From Bradyrhizobium ontarionense (lineage in GTDB: Bacteria > Pseudomonadota > Alphaproteobacteria > Rhizobiales > Xanthobacteraceae): 64,000 nt of DNA. Both the position numbers and the translations under genes were made by a program. The notes beneath the pieces are model-generated. The model did no database searches and was not told where the DNA came from. It saw only the letters and a list, made by a program, of their open reading frames with translations. Location: positions 7,183,001 to 7,247,000 of the forward strand of contig NZ_CP088156.1 in NCBI RefSeq assembly GCF_021088345.1, in the 5' to 3' direction. Numbering within the stretch: the stretch's first letter is position 1; every line of letters begins with the position of its first letter. This document shows, piece after piece, positions 27,003-36,119 of this stretch.

Positions 27003-30000
27003 TTGAGCGGCTGCTACAGCAAGCTGGGGCTGTTGGCGCGAGCATCGCACCGCATGGTGTGGTGGCTGCTCGCTGGTATGCTGCTTGCGCTGGCGATGGC
27101 AGGACACGCTGCTGCGCAGAGCTCATTCGATCATGTCTCGACCGGGTTTCCACTCACCGGAAGCCATATCGGGGTGGAGTGCTCGTCCTGCCACGTCAGC
27201 GGACGGTTCAAAGGCACGCAAACGCAGTGCGCCAGTTGCCACAATGGCGCGCAGACGGCGGGCATGTCGGTCAACCACCCGAAGACGACAAGGCGATGCG
27301 AAAGCTGCCACCAGACCTCGTCGTGGAAAGACATTCGGGTCATCGATCACAGCCAGGCGAAGGCGCCATGTGCGACCTGCCACAACGGCGTGATGGCGCT
27401 CGGCAAGCCGAAAAGTCACATCACGACAATGGCGCCGTGCGATGCGTGCCACAGGACGACGGCCAGCTTTCGTGTCGGAATGAAGATGGATCACGCCGGC
27501 ATCGTCGCCGGCTGCGCCAACTGCCATAACGGTACGACCGCGCGCGGCAAGTCCAGCGCGCACATCCAGACCAATCTGCCGTGCGAGTCCTGTCATACCA
27601 GCACGGCCAGCTTCGGCGGGGCGGCGTTCAAGCACGCCGCCACCGACACCAACTGTGCGACCTGCCACAACGGCAAGACCGCGTTGGGCATGACCACGCC
27701 GCCGCACATCCCGGTGACCGGCATCCAGTGCTCGAACTGCCACAGCAACACGGCCGCGGCGTTCGACGTCTACACCATGAGCCACGCCGCGGTGAGCGCG
27801 AGCCGCTGCGACAGCTGTCACAACGGCAGCTACACCGACCAGGGCAACGCCGGCGCCGTCGGCACCAAATCGTACCCGAACCACGTCGCCACCAACGGCC
27901 AGGACTGCATCACCTGCCATGCCACCGCAGCTTCCGGCGGCTTCAAGAGCTGGGGTGGGGCCGGCTTCAAGCACGCGGCGACCGACACCAATTGCGCGAC
28001 CTGCCACAACGGCAAGACCGCGCTGGGCATGACCACGCCGCCGCACATTCCGGTGACCGGCGTCCAGTGCTCGAACTGCCACAGCAACACGGCAGCGGCG
28101 TTCGACGTCTACACCATGAGCCACGCCGCGGTGAGCGCGAGCCGCTGCGACAGCTGTCACAACGGCAGCTACACCGACCAGGGCAACGCCGGCGCCGTCG
28201 GCACCAAATCGTACCCGAACCACGTCGCCACCAACGGCCAGGACTGCATCACCTGCCATGCCACCGCAGCTTCCGGCGGCTTCAAGAGCTGGGGCGGGGC
28301 CGGCTTCAAGCACGCCGCGACCGACACCAATTGCGCCACCTGCCACAACGGCAAGACCGCGTTGGGCATGACCACGCCACCGCACATCCCGGTGACCGGC
28401 ATCCAGTGCTCGAACTGCCACAGCAACACGGCCGCGGCGTTCGACGTCTACACCATGAGCCACGCCGCGGTCAGCGCGAGCCGCTGCGACAGCTGTCACA
28501 ACGGCTCCTACACCGGCCAGGGCACCAAGGGTGCCATGGGCGCGGCGTCCTACCCGAATCACGTCGCCACCGGCGGCGCCGACTGCATCAGCTGCCATGC
28601 CAAGGCCGCGAGTGGCGGCTTCACCAGCTGGGGTGGCGCGGCCTTCAAGCATGCCGCCACCGACATCAACTGCGCGACCTGCCACAACGGCAAGACGGCG
28701 CAAGGCATGACGACGCCACCGCACATTCCGACCGGGACGCTGCAGTGCTCGAATTGCCACACGAACACCGCGGCGAGTTTTGCCACCTACACGATGAGCC
28801 ACGCCGCGGTGGCAACGGCGCGCTGCGACAGCTGCCACAATGGCAGCTACACCGGCCAGGGCACCAAGGGCGCGCTGGGCACGGCGTCGTATCCGAACCA
28901 CGTTGCCACCGGCGGGGCGGACTGCGTCAGCTGTCATGCCAAGGCGGCGAGTGGCGGCTTCACCAGCTGGGGTGGGGCGGCATTCAAGCACGCCGCGACC
29001 GACACCAATTGTGCGACCTGCCACAACGGCAAGACCGCGATGGGGATGACGACACCGCCGCATGTCCCGACCGGGACGCTGCAGTGCTCGAACTGTCACA
29101 CGAACACCGCGGCGAGCTTCACCACGTACACGATGAACCACGCCGCGGTGTCGGCGGCACGCTGCGACAGCTGTCACAACGGCTCCTACGCCGGCCAGGG
29201 CACCAAGGGCGCGCTGGGCACGGCGTCGTATCCGAACCACGTTGCCACCGGCGGGGCGGACTGCGTCAGCTGTCATGCCAAGGCGGCGAGTGGCGGCTTC
29301 ACCAGCTGGGGTGGGGCGGCATTCAAGCACGCCGCGACCGACACCAATTGTGCGACCTGCCACAACGGCAAGACCGCGATGGGGATGACGACACCGCCGC
29401 ATGTCCCGACCGGGACGCTGCAGTGCTCGAACTGTCACACGAACACCGCGGCGAGCTTCACCACGTACACGATGAACCACGCCGCGGTGTCGGCGGCACG
29501 CTGCGACAGCTGTCACAACGGCTCCTACGCCGGCCAGGGAACCAAGGGTGCGTTGGGGACGGCTTCGTACCCGAACCACGTCGCCACCGGCGGCGCCGAC
29601 TGCGTCAGCTGTCATGCCAAGGCGGCTTCGGGTGGCTTCACCAGCTGGGGCGGTGCGGCATTCAAGCACGCCGCGACCGACACCAATTGTGCTACCTGCC
29701 ACAACGGCAAGACCGCGCAGGGCATGACCACGCCGCCGCACATCCCGACCGGCACGCTGCAATGCTCGAACTGCCACAGCAACACCGCGGCGAGCTTCAC
29801 CACCTACACGATGAACCATGCTGCCGTGTCGACGGCGCGTTGCGACAGTTGTCACAACGGCAGCTACATCGGCCAGGGCACCAAGGGTGCCATGGGCACC
29901 GCGTCCTACCCGAACCATGTCGCGACCGGCGGCGCCGACTGCGTCAGCTGTCATGCCAAGGCAGCGAGTGGCGGCTTCACCAGCTGGGGCGGCGCGGCAT

Positions 30001-33000
30001 TCAAGCATGCCGCCACCGACACCAACTGTGCGACCTGCCACAACGGTAAGACGGCGCAGGGCATGACCACGCCGCCGCACATCCCGACCGGCACGCTGCA
30101 ATGCTCGAACTGCCACACGAACACCGCGGCGAGTTTTGCCACCTACACGATGAACCACGCCGCAGTGGCGACGGCGCGCTGCGACAGCTGTCATAACGGC
30201 AGCTTCACCGGCCAAGGCACCAAGGGTGCCATGGGTACCGCGTCGTATCCGAACCACGTTGCCACCGGCGGCGTGGACTGCGTCAGCTGTCATGCCAAGG
30301 CCGCGAGCGGCGGCTTCACCAGCTGGGGCGGCGCGGCATTCAAGCATGCCGCCACCGACACCAACTGCGCCACCTGCCATAACGGCAAGACCGCGCAGGG
30401 CATGACCACGCCGCCGCATATCCCGACCGGCACGTTGCAGTGCTCGAACTGCCACAGCAACACCGCGGCGAGCTTCACCACCTACACGATGAACCACACT
30501 GCAGTGTCGACGGCGCGCTGCGACAGCTGCCACAACGGCAGCTTCACCGGCCAAGGCACCAAGGGCGCGCTGGGCACGGCGTCCTATCCGAACCACGTCG
30601 CCACCAACGGCAGCGATTGCGTCAGCTGTCATGCCAAGGCGGCCTCGGGTGGCTTCACCAGCTGGGGCGGCGCGGCATTCAAGCATGCCGCCACCGACAC
30701 CAACTGCGCCACCTGCCATAACGGCAAGACCGCGCAGGGCATGACCACGCCGCCGCATATCCCGACCGGGACGCTGCAGTGCTCGAATTGCCACAGCAAC
30801 ACCGCGGCGAGCTTCACCACCTACACGATGAACCACACTGCAGTGGCGACGGCGCGCTGCGACAGCTGTCATAACGGCAGCTACACCGGCCAAGGCACCA
30901 AGGGTGCGATGGGCACGGCGTCCTATCCGAACCACGTCGCCACCAACGGCCAGGACTGCATCAGCTGCCACAGCACTGCAGCGAGCGGTGGCTACACCAG
31001 CTGGGGTGGCGCGGCATTCAAGCATGCCGCGACCGACACCAACTGTGCGACCTGCCACAACGGCAAGACCGCGCAGGGCATGACCACGCCGCCGCATATC
31101 CCGACCGGGACGCTGCAGTGCTCGAACTGCCACAGCAACACCGCGGCGAGCTTCACCACCTACACGATGAGCCACGCCGCGGTGGCAACGGCGCGCTGCG
31201 ACAGCTGCCACAACGGTTCCTACACGGGGCAGGGCACCAAGGGGGCGATGGGCACCGCGTCGTATCCGAACCACGTCGCCACCGGCGGGGCGGACTGCGT
31301 CAGTTGTCACGCCAAGGCGGCCTCGGGCGGCTTCACCAGCTGGGGTGGCGCGGCCTTCAAGCATGCCGCCACCGACACCAACTGCGCCACCTGCCATAAC
31401 GGCAAGACCGCGTTGGGCATGACCACGCCGCCGCATATCCCGACCGGGACGCTGCAGTGCTCGAACTGCCACAGCAACACCGCGGCGAGCTTCGCCACCT
31501 ACACGATGAACCACGCCGCGGTGTCGACCGCGCGCTGCGACAGCTGCCACAACGGCAGCTACACCGGCCAGGGCACCAAGGGCGCGCTGGGCACAGCGTC
31601 GTATCCGAACCATGTTGCCACGGGCGGGTCGGACTGCGTCAGCTGCCACGGCACTGCAGCGAGTGGCGGCTACGCGAGCTGGGGCGGCGCGGCCTTCAAG
31701 CATGCCGCAACTGACACCAACTGTGCGACCTGCCACAACGGCAAGACCGCGCAGGGCATGACCACGCCGCCGCACATTCCGACCGGCACGTTACAGTGCT
31801 CGAACTGCCACAGCAACACCGCGGCGAGCTTCACCACCTACACGATGAACCATGCTGCCGTGTCGACGGCGCGTTGCGACAGTTGTCACAACGGCAGCTA
31901 CATCGGCCAGGGCACCAAGGGTGCCATGGGCACCGCGTCGTATCCGAACCACGTTGCCACCGGCGGCGCGGACTGCGTCAGCTGTCACGCCAAGGCGGCC
32001 TCGGGCGGCTTCACCAGCTGGGGCGGCGCGGCCTTCAAGCATGCCGCCACCGACACCAATTGCGCGACCTGCCACAACGGCAAGATCGCGCAGGGCATGA
32101 CCACGCCGCCGCATATCCCGACCGGGACGCTGCAGTGCTCGAATTGCCACACGAACACCGCGGCGAGCTTCACCACCTACACGATGAGCCACGCCGCGGT
32201 GGCGACGGCCCGCTGCGACAGCTGCCACAATGGCAGCTACACCGGCCAGGGCACCAAGGGTGCCATGGGCACCGCGTCCTACCCGAACCACGTTGCCACC
32301 GGCGGGGCCGACTGCGTCAGTTGTCACGCGAAGGCGGCGAGCGGCGGCTACGCGAGCTGGGGTGGCGCGGCCTTCAAGCATGCCGCGACCGACACCAACT
32401 GTGCGACCTGCCACAACGGCAAGACCGCGCAGGGCATGACCACGCCGCCGCATATCCCGACCGGCACGTTGCAGTGCTCGAACTGCCACAGCAACACCGC
32501 GGCGAGCTTTGCCACCTACACGATGAACCACTCCGCAGTGTCGACCGCACGCTGCGATAGCTGTCACAACGGCTCCTACGCCGGCCAGGGCACCAAGGGC
32601 GCGATGGGCCCGGCGTCCTATCCGAACCACGTCGCCACCAACGGCCAGGACTGCATCAGCTGCCACAGCACTGCAGCGAGTGGCGGCTACGCGAGCTGGG
32701 GCGGTGCGGCATTCAAGCACGCCGCGACCGACACCAATTGTGCGACCTGCCACAACGGCAAGACCGCGTTGGGCATGACCACGCCGCCGCATATCCCGAC
32801 CGGGACGCTGCAGTGCTCGAACTGCCACAGCAACACCGCGGCGAGCTTTGCCACCTACACGATGAGCCACGCTGCGGTGTCGACGGCACGCTGCGACAGC
32901 TGTCACAACGGCTCCTACGTCGGCCAGGGCACCAAGGGCGCGATGGGCACCGCGTCCTATCCGAACCACGTCGCCACCGGCGGCGCGGACTGCATCAGCT

Positions 33001-36000
33001 GCCACGCCAAGGCAGCGAGTGGCGGCTTCACCAGCTGGGGCGGCGCGGCATTCAAGCACGCCGCCACCGACACCAACTGCGCGACCTGCCACAACGGCAA
33101 GACGGCACAGGGCATGACCACGCCGCCGCACATCCCGACCGGCACGCTGCAATGCTCGAACTGCCACAGCAACACCGCGGCGAGCTTCACCACCTACACG
33201 ATGAGTCACGCCGTGGTGTCGACGGCCCGCTGCGACAGCTGCCACAATGGCAGCTACACCGGCCAGGGCACCAAGGGTGCGCTGGGGACGGCTTCGTACC
33301 CGAACCACGTCGCCACCGGCGGCGCCGACTGCGTCAGCTGTCATGCCAAGTCGGCTTCGGGCGGCTTCACCAGCTGGGGCGGTGCGGCATTCAAGCACGC
33401 CGCGACCGACACCAACTGCGCGACCTGCCACAACGGCAAGACGGCACAGGGCATGACCACGCCGCCGCATATCCCGACCGGCACGTTGCAGTGCTCGAAC
33501 TGCCACAGCAACACCGCGGCGAGCTTCACCTCCTACACGATGAACCACACTGCTGTGTCGACGGCGCGCTGCGACAGCTGTCATAACGGCAGCTACACCG
33601 GCCAGGGCACCAAGGGCGCGATGGGCACGGCGTCCTATCCGGGCCATGTTGCCACCAACGGCAGCGATTGCGTCAGCTGTCACGCCAAGGCCGCGAGCGG
33701 CGGCTTCACCAGCTGGGGCGGCGCGGCATTCAAGCATGCCGCCACCGACACCAACTGCGCCACCTGCCACAACGGCAAGACGGCGCAGGGCATGACCACG
33801 CCGCCGCACATTCCGGTGACCGGCATCCAGTGCTCGAACTGCCACAGCAACACCGCGGCGAGCTTTGCCACCTACACGATGAGCCACGCCGCGGTGGCGA
33901 CGGCCCGCTGCGACAGCTGCCACAATGGCAGCTACACCGGCCAGGGCACCAAGGGCGCGATGGGCACGGCGTCCTATCCGGGCCATGTTGCCACCAACGG
34001 CAGCGATTGCGTCAGCTGTCACGCCAAGGCAGCCTCGGGTGGCTTCACCAGCTGGGGCGGGGCGGCGTTTTCGCACTCGGCCGCGGACACCAATTGCTCG
34101 ACCTGCCACAACGGTTCGAGCGCCAAAGGCTTGACGACTCCGCCGCATATTCCGGTGACCGGCGTCCAGTGCTCGAACTGCCATAGCAACACGGCAGCGA
34201 GCTTCGCCACCTACACCATGAGCCATGCCGCGGTTCATGCCACGCGGTGTGACAGCTGCCATAACGGTTCGTATCGCGGTCAGGGCCGTAAAGGTGCGCA
34301 GGGGCCGGATCATAGCGCCAAGACGCAGGATTGCGGCTGCTGCCACGTGCGCGCCGCCGCCAACTTCTCGACTTGGGACGACGATCCGCAAAAGCCGGCA
34401 GCGGGTTGCACGACTACAGCGAGGTCGGTCGTTCCCGCACAGGCTCCGACCGTCAAAGCGGTTACGCCGGCCTCGACTGCCAATCGGACGATGACAGCGG
34501 CGACGGCCCCCAGCGCCGCCGCATCGCAGTCGCCGGGCGCAGGCACCGCTATGTCTCAGGCGCCAGCCGGTGCTGCTGCCAAGCCAGCTGCACCAAGCAA
34601 TTCGGCGCTCCTGTTCAGCAGCAAGCCGCTCGCGAATATGTCGGGAACGTCGCCCGCTGCCGGAACCAATCCCGAAGCAGGGGCTGCCTCGGCAGTCGCG
34701 CCGGGCTCCTCCAAATCCGACAGCTCAGCGAAAGCCGGAGCCTCCGGGGTGTCGGTGACGCAGCCGCAGAGCTCCGGATCCCAAATGACGGCCGTCCCGT
34801 CTGCACAGCTTGCACCGAACGATCCGCGCAGCAAGCTCTTGCCTCAGGCCGGCGCGGCCAGCACCGACTCCTCGGAAGCGCAGAACGCAGGTCGGCTCCC
34901 GTCGCTGCTGCCGACCCTCAATCCGAGGGCAGGCCTTGCCGGATCGAGCACGATGGAGGCCGGCTCCAGGTTCAATCACATGACGGCGCAAGGACCTTGC
35001 ACTTCCTGCCACAACGGCACGAGCGCGCCTGGCAAGCCGCAGAAGCACGTCGCCACCAGCGCACCGTGCGAGACCTGCCACAAGAGTACGACGACGTTCA
35101 GCGGCGCCCGCTTCAGCCATACCGCGACGACGGCGGCCTGCGCGAGCTGCCACAACGGCATGGCCGCAACCGGCAAGCCGCAGAAGCACGTCGCGACCAA
35201 CGCGCCGTGCGAGACCTGCCATAAGAGCACGACCACGTTCAGTGGCGCACGCTTCAGCCATACCGGGACGGCGGCGGCTTGCGCGAGCTGCCACAACGGC
35301 ATGGTTGCGAGCGGCAAGCCGCAGAAGCACGTCGCGACCAACGCGCCGTGCGAAACCTGCCACAAGAGCACGACCACGTTCAGTGGCGCACGCTTCAGCC
35401 ACACCGGGACGATGGCGGCCTGCGCGAGCTGCCACAACGGCATGGCCGCGACCGGCAAGCCGCAGAAGCACGTCGCGACCAATGCGCCGTGCGAGACCTG
35501 CCACAAGAGCACGACGACGTTCAGCGGCGCCCGCTTCAGCCACGCCGGCACGATGGCCGCCTGTGCAACCTGCCACAACGGATCATCAGCCGGCGGCAAG
35601 CCGCCGCGTCACGTGCTCACCAGCGCGCCGTGCGAAAGCTGTCACAAGAACACGGTGTCGTTCTCGGGCGCACGGATGGATCACAGCAGCCTGACTGCGC
35701 CGTGCGCCAGCTGCCACAACGGCTCCAACGCCACCGGAAAGTCGCCGAAGCACTTCGTGACCAATGTCCCCTGCGAGAGCTGCCATCGGACGGTCAGCTG
35801 GACGTCGGTCAACTACCGGCATATGTCGGCAAGCTATCCGAACCATAGCGCGGCGATTGCCTGCACCGCCTGCCATAGCGGCAACTCGCAAGCCGTCGTG
35901 TTCAAGTTCGCGGCCTACAAGCCCGACTGCGCCGCCTGTCACGCGGGTGATTTCCGGCCGCAGCAACACGCCAAGCTCGTGAAGCCGGCGCCGATGGACT

Positions 36001-36119
36001 ACACCGTCGCCGAGCTCAAGGACTGCACCGGCGCGTGCCACATCTATGCTGACAAGTCGCAGACCACCATCATCACCCGTCGCCAGCGGCAGCACCGGGT
36101 CAATGGAGGCGGCTGGTGA
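27003..36119 (+). CDS. giant multihaem cytochrome c, 3,038 residues, 101 CXXCH plus one CX3CH
   Basis: A signal peptide (hydrophobic core about 19-34, AHAAA-Q) leads into a 7-haem N-terminal region (to ~209). Twenty tandem 113-residue units (about 210-2469) follow, each with four CXXCH and four other histidines (KHA, PPH, MNH/MSH, PNH) placed 6-9 residues before a motif. An Ala/Ser/Pro linker without haem sites (about 2470-2654) separates a C-terminal region with 14 CXXCH and one CX3CH (C3008-C3012). TTG 27003 has GGAG nearby; ATG 27054 is an alternative that still leaves a signal peptide. The stop overlaps the barrel gene (GTGA). Proposed role: long-range electron wire in the periplasm, through or outside the outer membrane. 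Count was made by eye. Confidence 0.9.
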   Translation: MSGCYSKLGLLARASHRMVWWLLAGMLLALAMAGHAAAQSSFDHVSTGFPLTGSHIGVECSSCHVSGRFKGTQTQCASCHNGAQTAGMSVNHPKTTRRCESCHQTSSWKDIRVIDHSQAKAPCATCHNGVMALGKPKSHITTMAPCDACHRTTASFRVGMKMDHAGIVAGCANCHNGTTARGKSSAHIQTNLPCESCHTSTASFGGAAFKHAATDTNCATCHNGKTALGMTTPPHIPVTGIQCSNCHSNTAAAFDVYTMSHAAVSASRCDSCHNGSYTDQGNAGAVGTKSYPNHVATNGQDCITCHATAASGGFKSWGGAGFKHAATDTNCATCHNGKTALGMTTPPHIPVTGVQCSNCHSNTAAAFDVYTMSHAAVSASRCDSCHNGSYTDQGNAGAVGTKSYPNHVATNGQDCITCHATAASGGFKSWGGAGFKHAATDTNCATCHNGKTALGMTTPPHIPVTGIQCSNCHSNTAAAFDVYTMSHAAVSASRCDSCHNGSYTGQGTKGAMGAASYPNHVATGGADCISCHAKAASGGFTSWGGAAFKHAATDINCATCHNGKTAQGMTTPPHIPTGTLQCSNCHTNTAASFATYTMSHAAVATARCDSCHNGSYTGQGTKGALGTASYPNHVATGGADCVSCHAKAASGGFTSWGGAAFKHAATDTNCATCHNGKTAMGMTTPPHVPTGTLQCSNCHTNTAASFTTYTMNHAAVSAARCDSCHNGSYAGQGTKGALGTASYPNHVATGGADCVSCHAKAASGGFTSWGGAAFKHAATDTNCATCHNGKTAMGMTTPPHVPTGTLQCSNCHTNTAASFTTYTMNHAAVSAARCDSCHNGSYAGQGTKGALGTASYPNHVATGGADCVSCHAKAASGGFTSWGGAAFKHAATDTNCATCHNGKTAQGMTTPPHIPTGTLQCSNCHSNTAASFTTYTMNHAAVSTARCDSCHNGSYIGQGTKGAMGTASYPNHVATGGADCVSCHAKAASGGFTSWGGAAFKHAATDTNCATCHNGKTAQGMTTPPHIPTGTLQCSNCHTNTAASFATYTMNHAAVATARCDSCHNGSFTGQGTKGAMGTASYPNHVATGGVDCVSCHAKAASGGFTSWGGAAFKHAATDTNCATCHNGKTAQGMTTPPHIPTGTLQCSNCHSNTAASFTTYTMNHTAVSTARCDSCHNGSFTGQGTKGALGTASYPNHVATNGSDCVSCHAKAASGGFTSWGGAAFKHAATDTNCATCHNGKTAQGMTTPPHIPTGTLQCSNCHSNTAASFTTYTMNHTAVATARCDSCHNGSYTGQGTKGAMGTASYPNHVATNGQDCISCHSTAASGGYTSWGGAAFKHAATDTNCATCHNGKTAQGMTTPPHIPTGTLQCSNCHSNTAASFTTYTMSHAAVATARCDSCHNGSYTGQGTKGAMGTASYPNHVATGGADCVSCHAKAASGGFTSWGGAAFKHAATDTNCATCHNGKTALGMTTPPHIPTGTLQCSNCHSNTAASFATYTMNHAAVSTARCDSCHNGSYTGQGTKGALGTASYPNHVATGGSDCVSCHGTAASGGYASWGGAAFKHAATDTNCATCHNGKTAQGMTTPPHIPTGTLQCSNCHSNTAASFTTYTMNHAAVSTARCDSCHNGSYIGQGTKGAMGTASYPNHVATGGADCVSCHAKAASGGFTSWGGAAFKHAATDTNCATCHNGKIAQGMTTPPHIPTGTLQCSNCHTNTAASFTTYTMSHAAVATARCDSCHNGSYTGQGTKGAMGTASYPNHVATGGADCVSCHAKAASGGYASWGGAAFKHAATDTNCATCHNGKTAQGMTTPPHIPTGTLQCSNCHSNTAASFATYTMNHSAVSTARCDSCHNGSYAGQGTKGAMGPASYPNHVATNGQDCISCHSTAASGGYASWGGAAFKHAATDTNCATCHNGKTALGMTTPPHIPTGTLQCSNCHSNTAASFATYTMSHAAVSTARCDSCHNGSYVGQGTKGAMGTASYPNHVATGGADCISCHAKAASGGFTSWGGAAFKHAATDTNCATCHNGKTAQGMTTPPHIPTGTLQCSNCHSNTAASFTTYTMSHAVVSTARCDSCHNGSYTGQGTKGALGTASYPNHVATGGADCVSCHAKSASGGFTSWGGAAFKHAATDTNCATCHNGKTAQGMTTPPHIPTGTLQCSNCHSNTAASFTSYTMNHTAVSTARCDSCHNGSYTGQGTKGAMGTASYPGHVATNGSDCVSCHAKAASGGFTSWGGAAFKHAATDTNCATCHNGKTAQGMTTPPHIPVTGIQCSNCHSNTAASFATYTMSHAAVATARCDSCHNGSYTGQGTKGAMGTASYPGHVATNGSDCVSCHAKAASGGFTSWGGAAFSHSAADTNCSTCHNGSSAKGLTTPPHIPVTGVQCSNCHSNTAASFATYTMSHAAVHATRCDSCHNGSYRGQGRKGAQGPDHSAKTQDCGCCHVRAAANFSTWDDDPQKPAAGCTTTARSVVPAQAPTVKAVTPASTANRTMTAATAPSAAASQSPGAGTAMSQAPAGAAAKPAAPSNSALLFSSKPLANMSGTSPAAGTNPEAGAASAVAPGSSKSDSSAKAGASGVSVTQPQSSGSQMTAVPSAQLAPNDPRSKLLPQAGAASTDSSEAQNAGRLPSLLPTLNPRAGLAGSSTMEAGSRFNHMTAQGPCTSCHNGTSAPGKPQKHVATSAPCETCHKSTTTFSGARFSHTATTAACASCHNGMAATGKPQKHVATNAPCETCHKSTTTFSGARFSHTGTAAACASCHNGMVASGKPQKHVATNAPCETCHKSTTTFSGARFSHTGTMAACASCHNGMAATGKPQKHVATNAPCETCHKSTTTFSGARFSHAGTMAACATCHNGSSAGGKPPRHVLTSAPCESCHKNTVSFSGARMDHSSLTAPCASCHNGSNATGKSPKHFVTNVPCESCHRTVSWTSVNYRHMSASYPNHSAAIACTACHSGNSQAVVFKFAAYKPDCAACHAGDFRPQQHAKLVKPAPMDYTVAELKDCTGACHIYADKSQTTIITRRQRQHRVNGGGW
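27630..34409 (+). repeat. 20 tandem 339-bp coding repeats
   Basis: The period is exactly 339 bp (113 codons) from the first KHAATDT unit at about 27630 to the last, most diverged unit starting about 34071. Units 5 and 6 (starting about 28986 and 29325) are nearly identical over more than 200 bp, showing recent duplication. Units 1-3 share a DQGNAGAVG/AAAFDVY variant; the rest share GQGTKGA. The array is prone to copy-number change and to assembly collapse. Confidence 0.95.

Noticed and set aside
27581..30049. 822-residue plus-strand open frame within the giant cytochrome gene
   Set aside because: Out-of-frame shadow with Arg/Gln/His-rich sequence lacking CXXCH; created by the repeat periodicity and high GC.
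27123..31775. 1,550-residue open frame on the minus strand, and a similar 866-residue one at 31791-34391
   Set aside because: They are antisense shadows of the 339-bp coding repeats; the products are low-complexity Arg/Ala/Gly/Val repeats, while the plus frame has a signal peptide and regular CXXCH motifs.
27630..34409. CRISPR or minisatellite interpretation of the tandem array
   Set aside because: Units are 339 bp with no spacers and stay in one reading frame, so this is a coding repeat.
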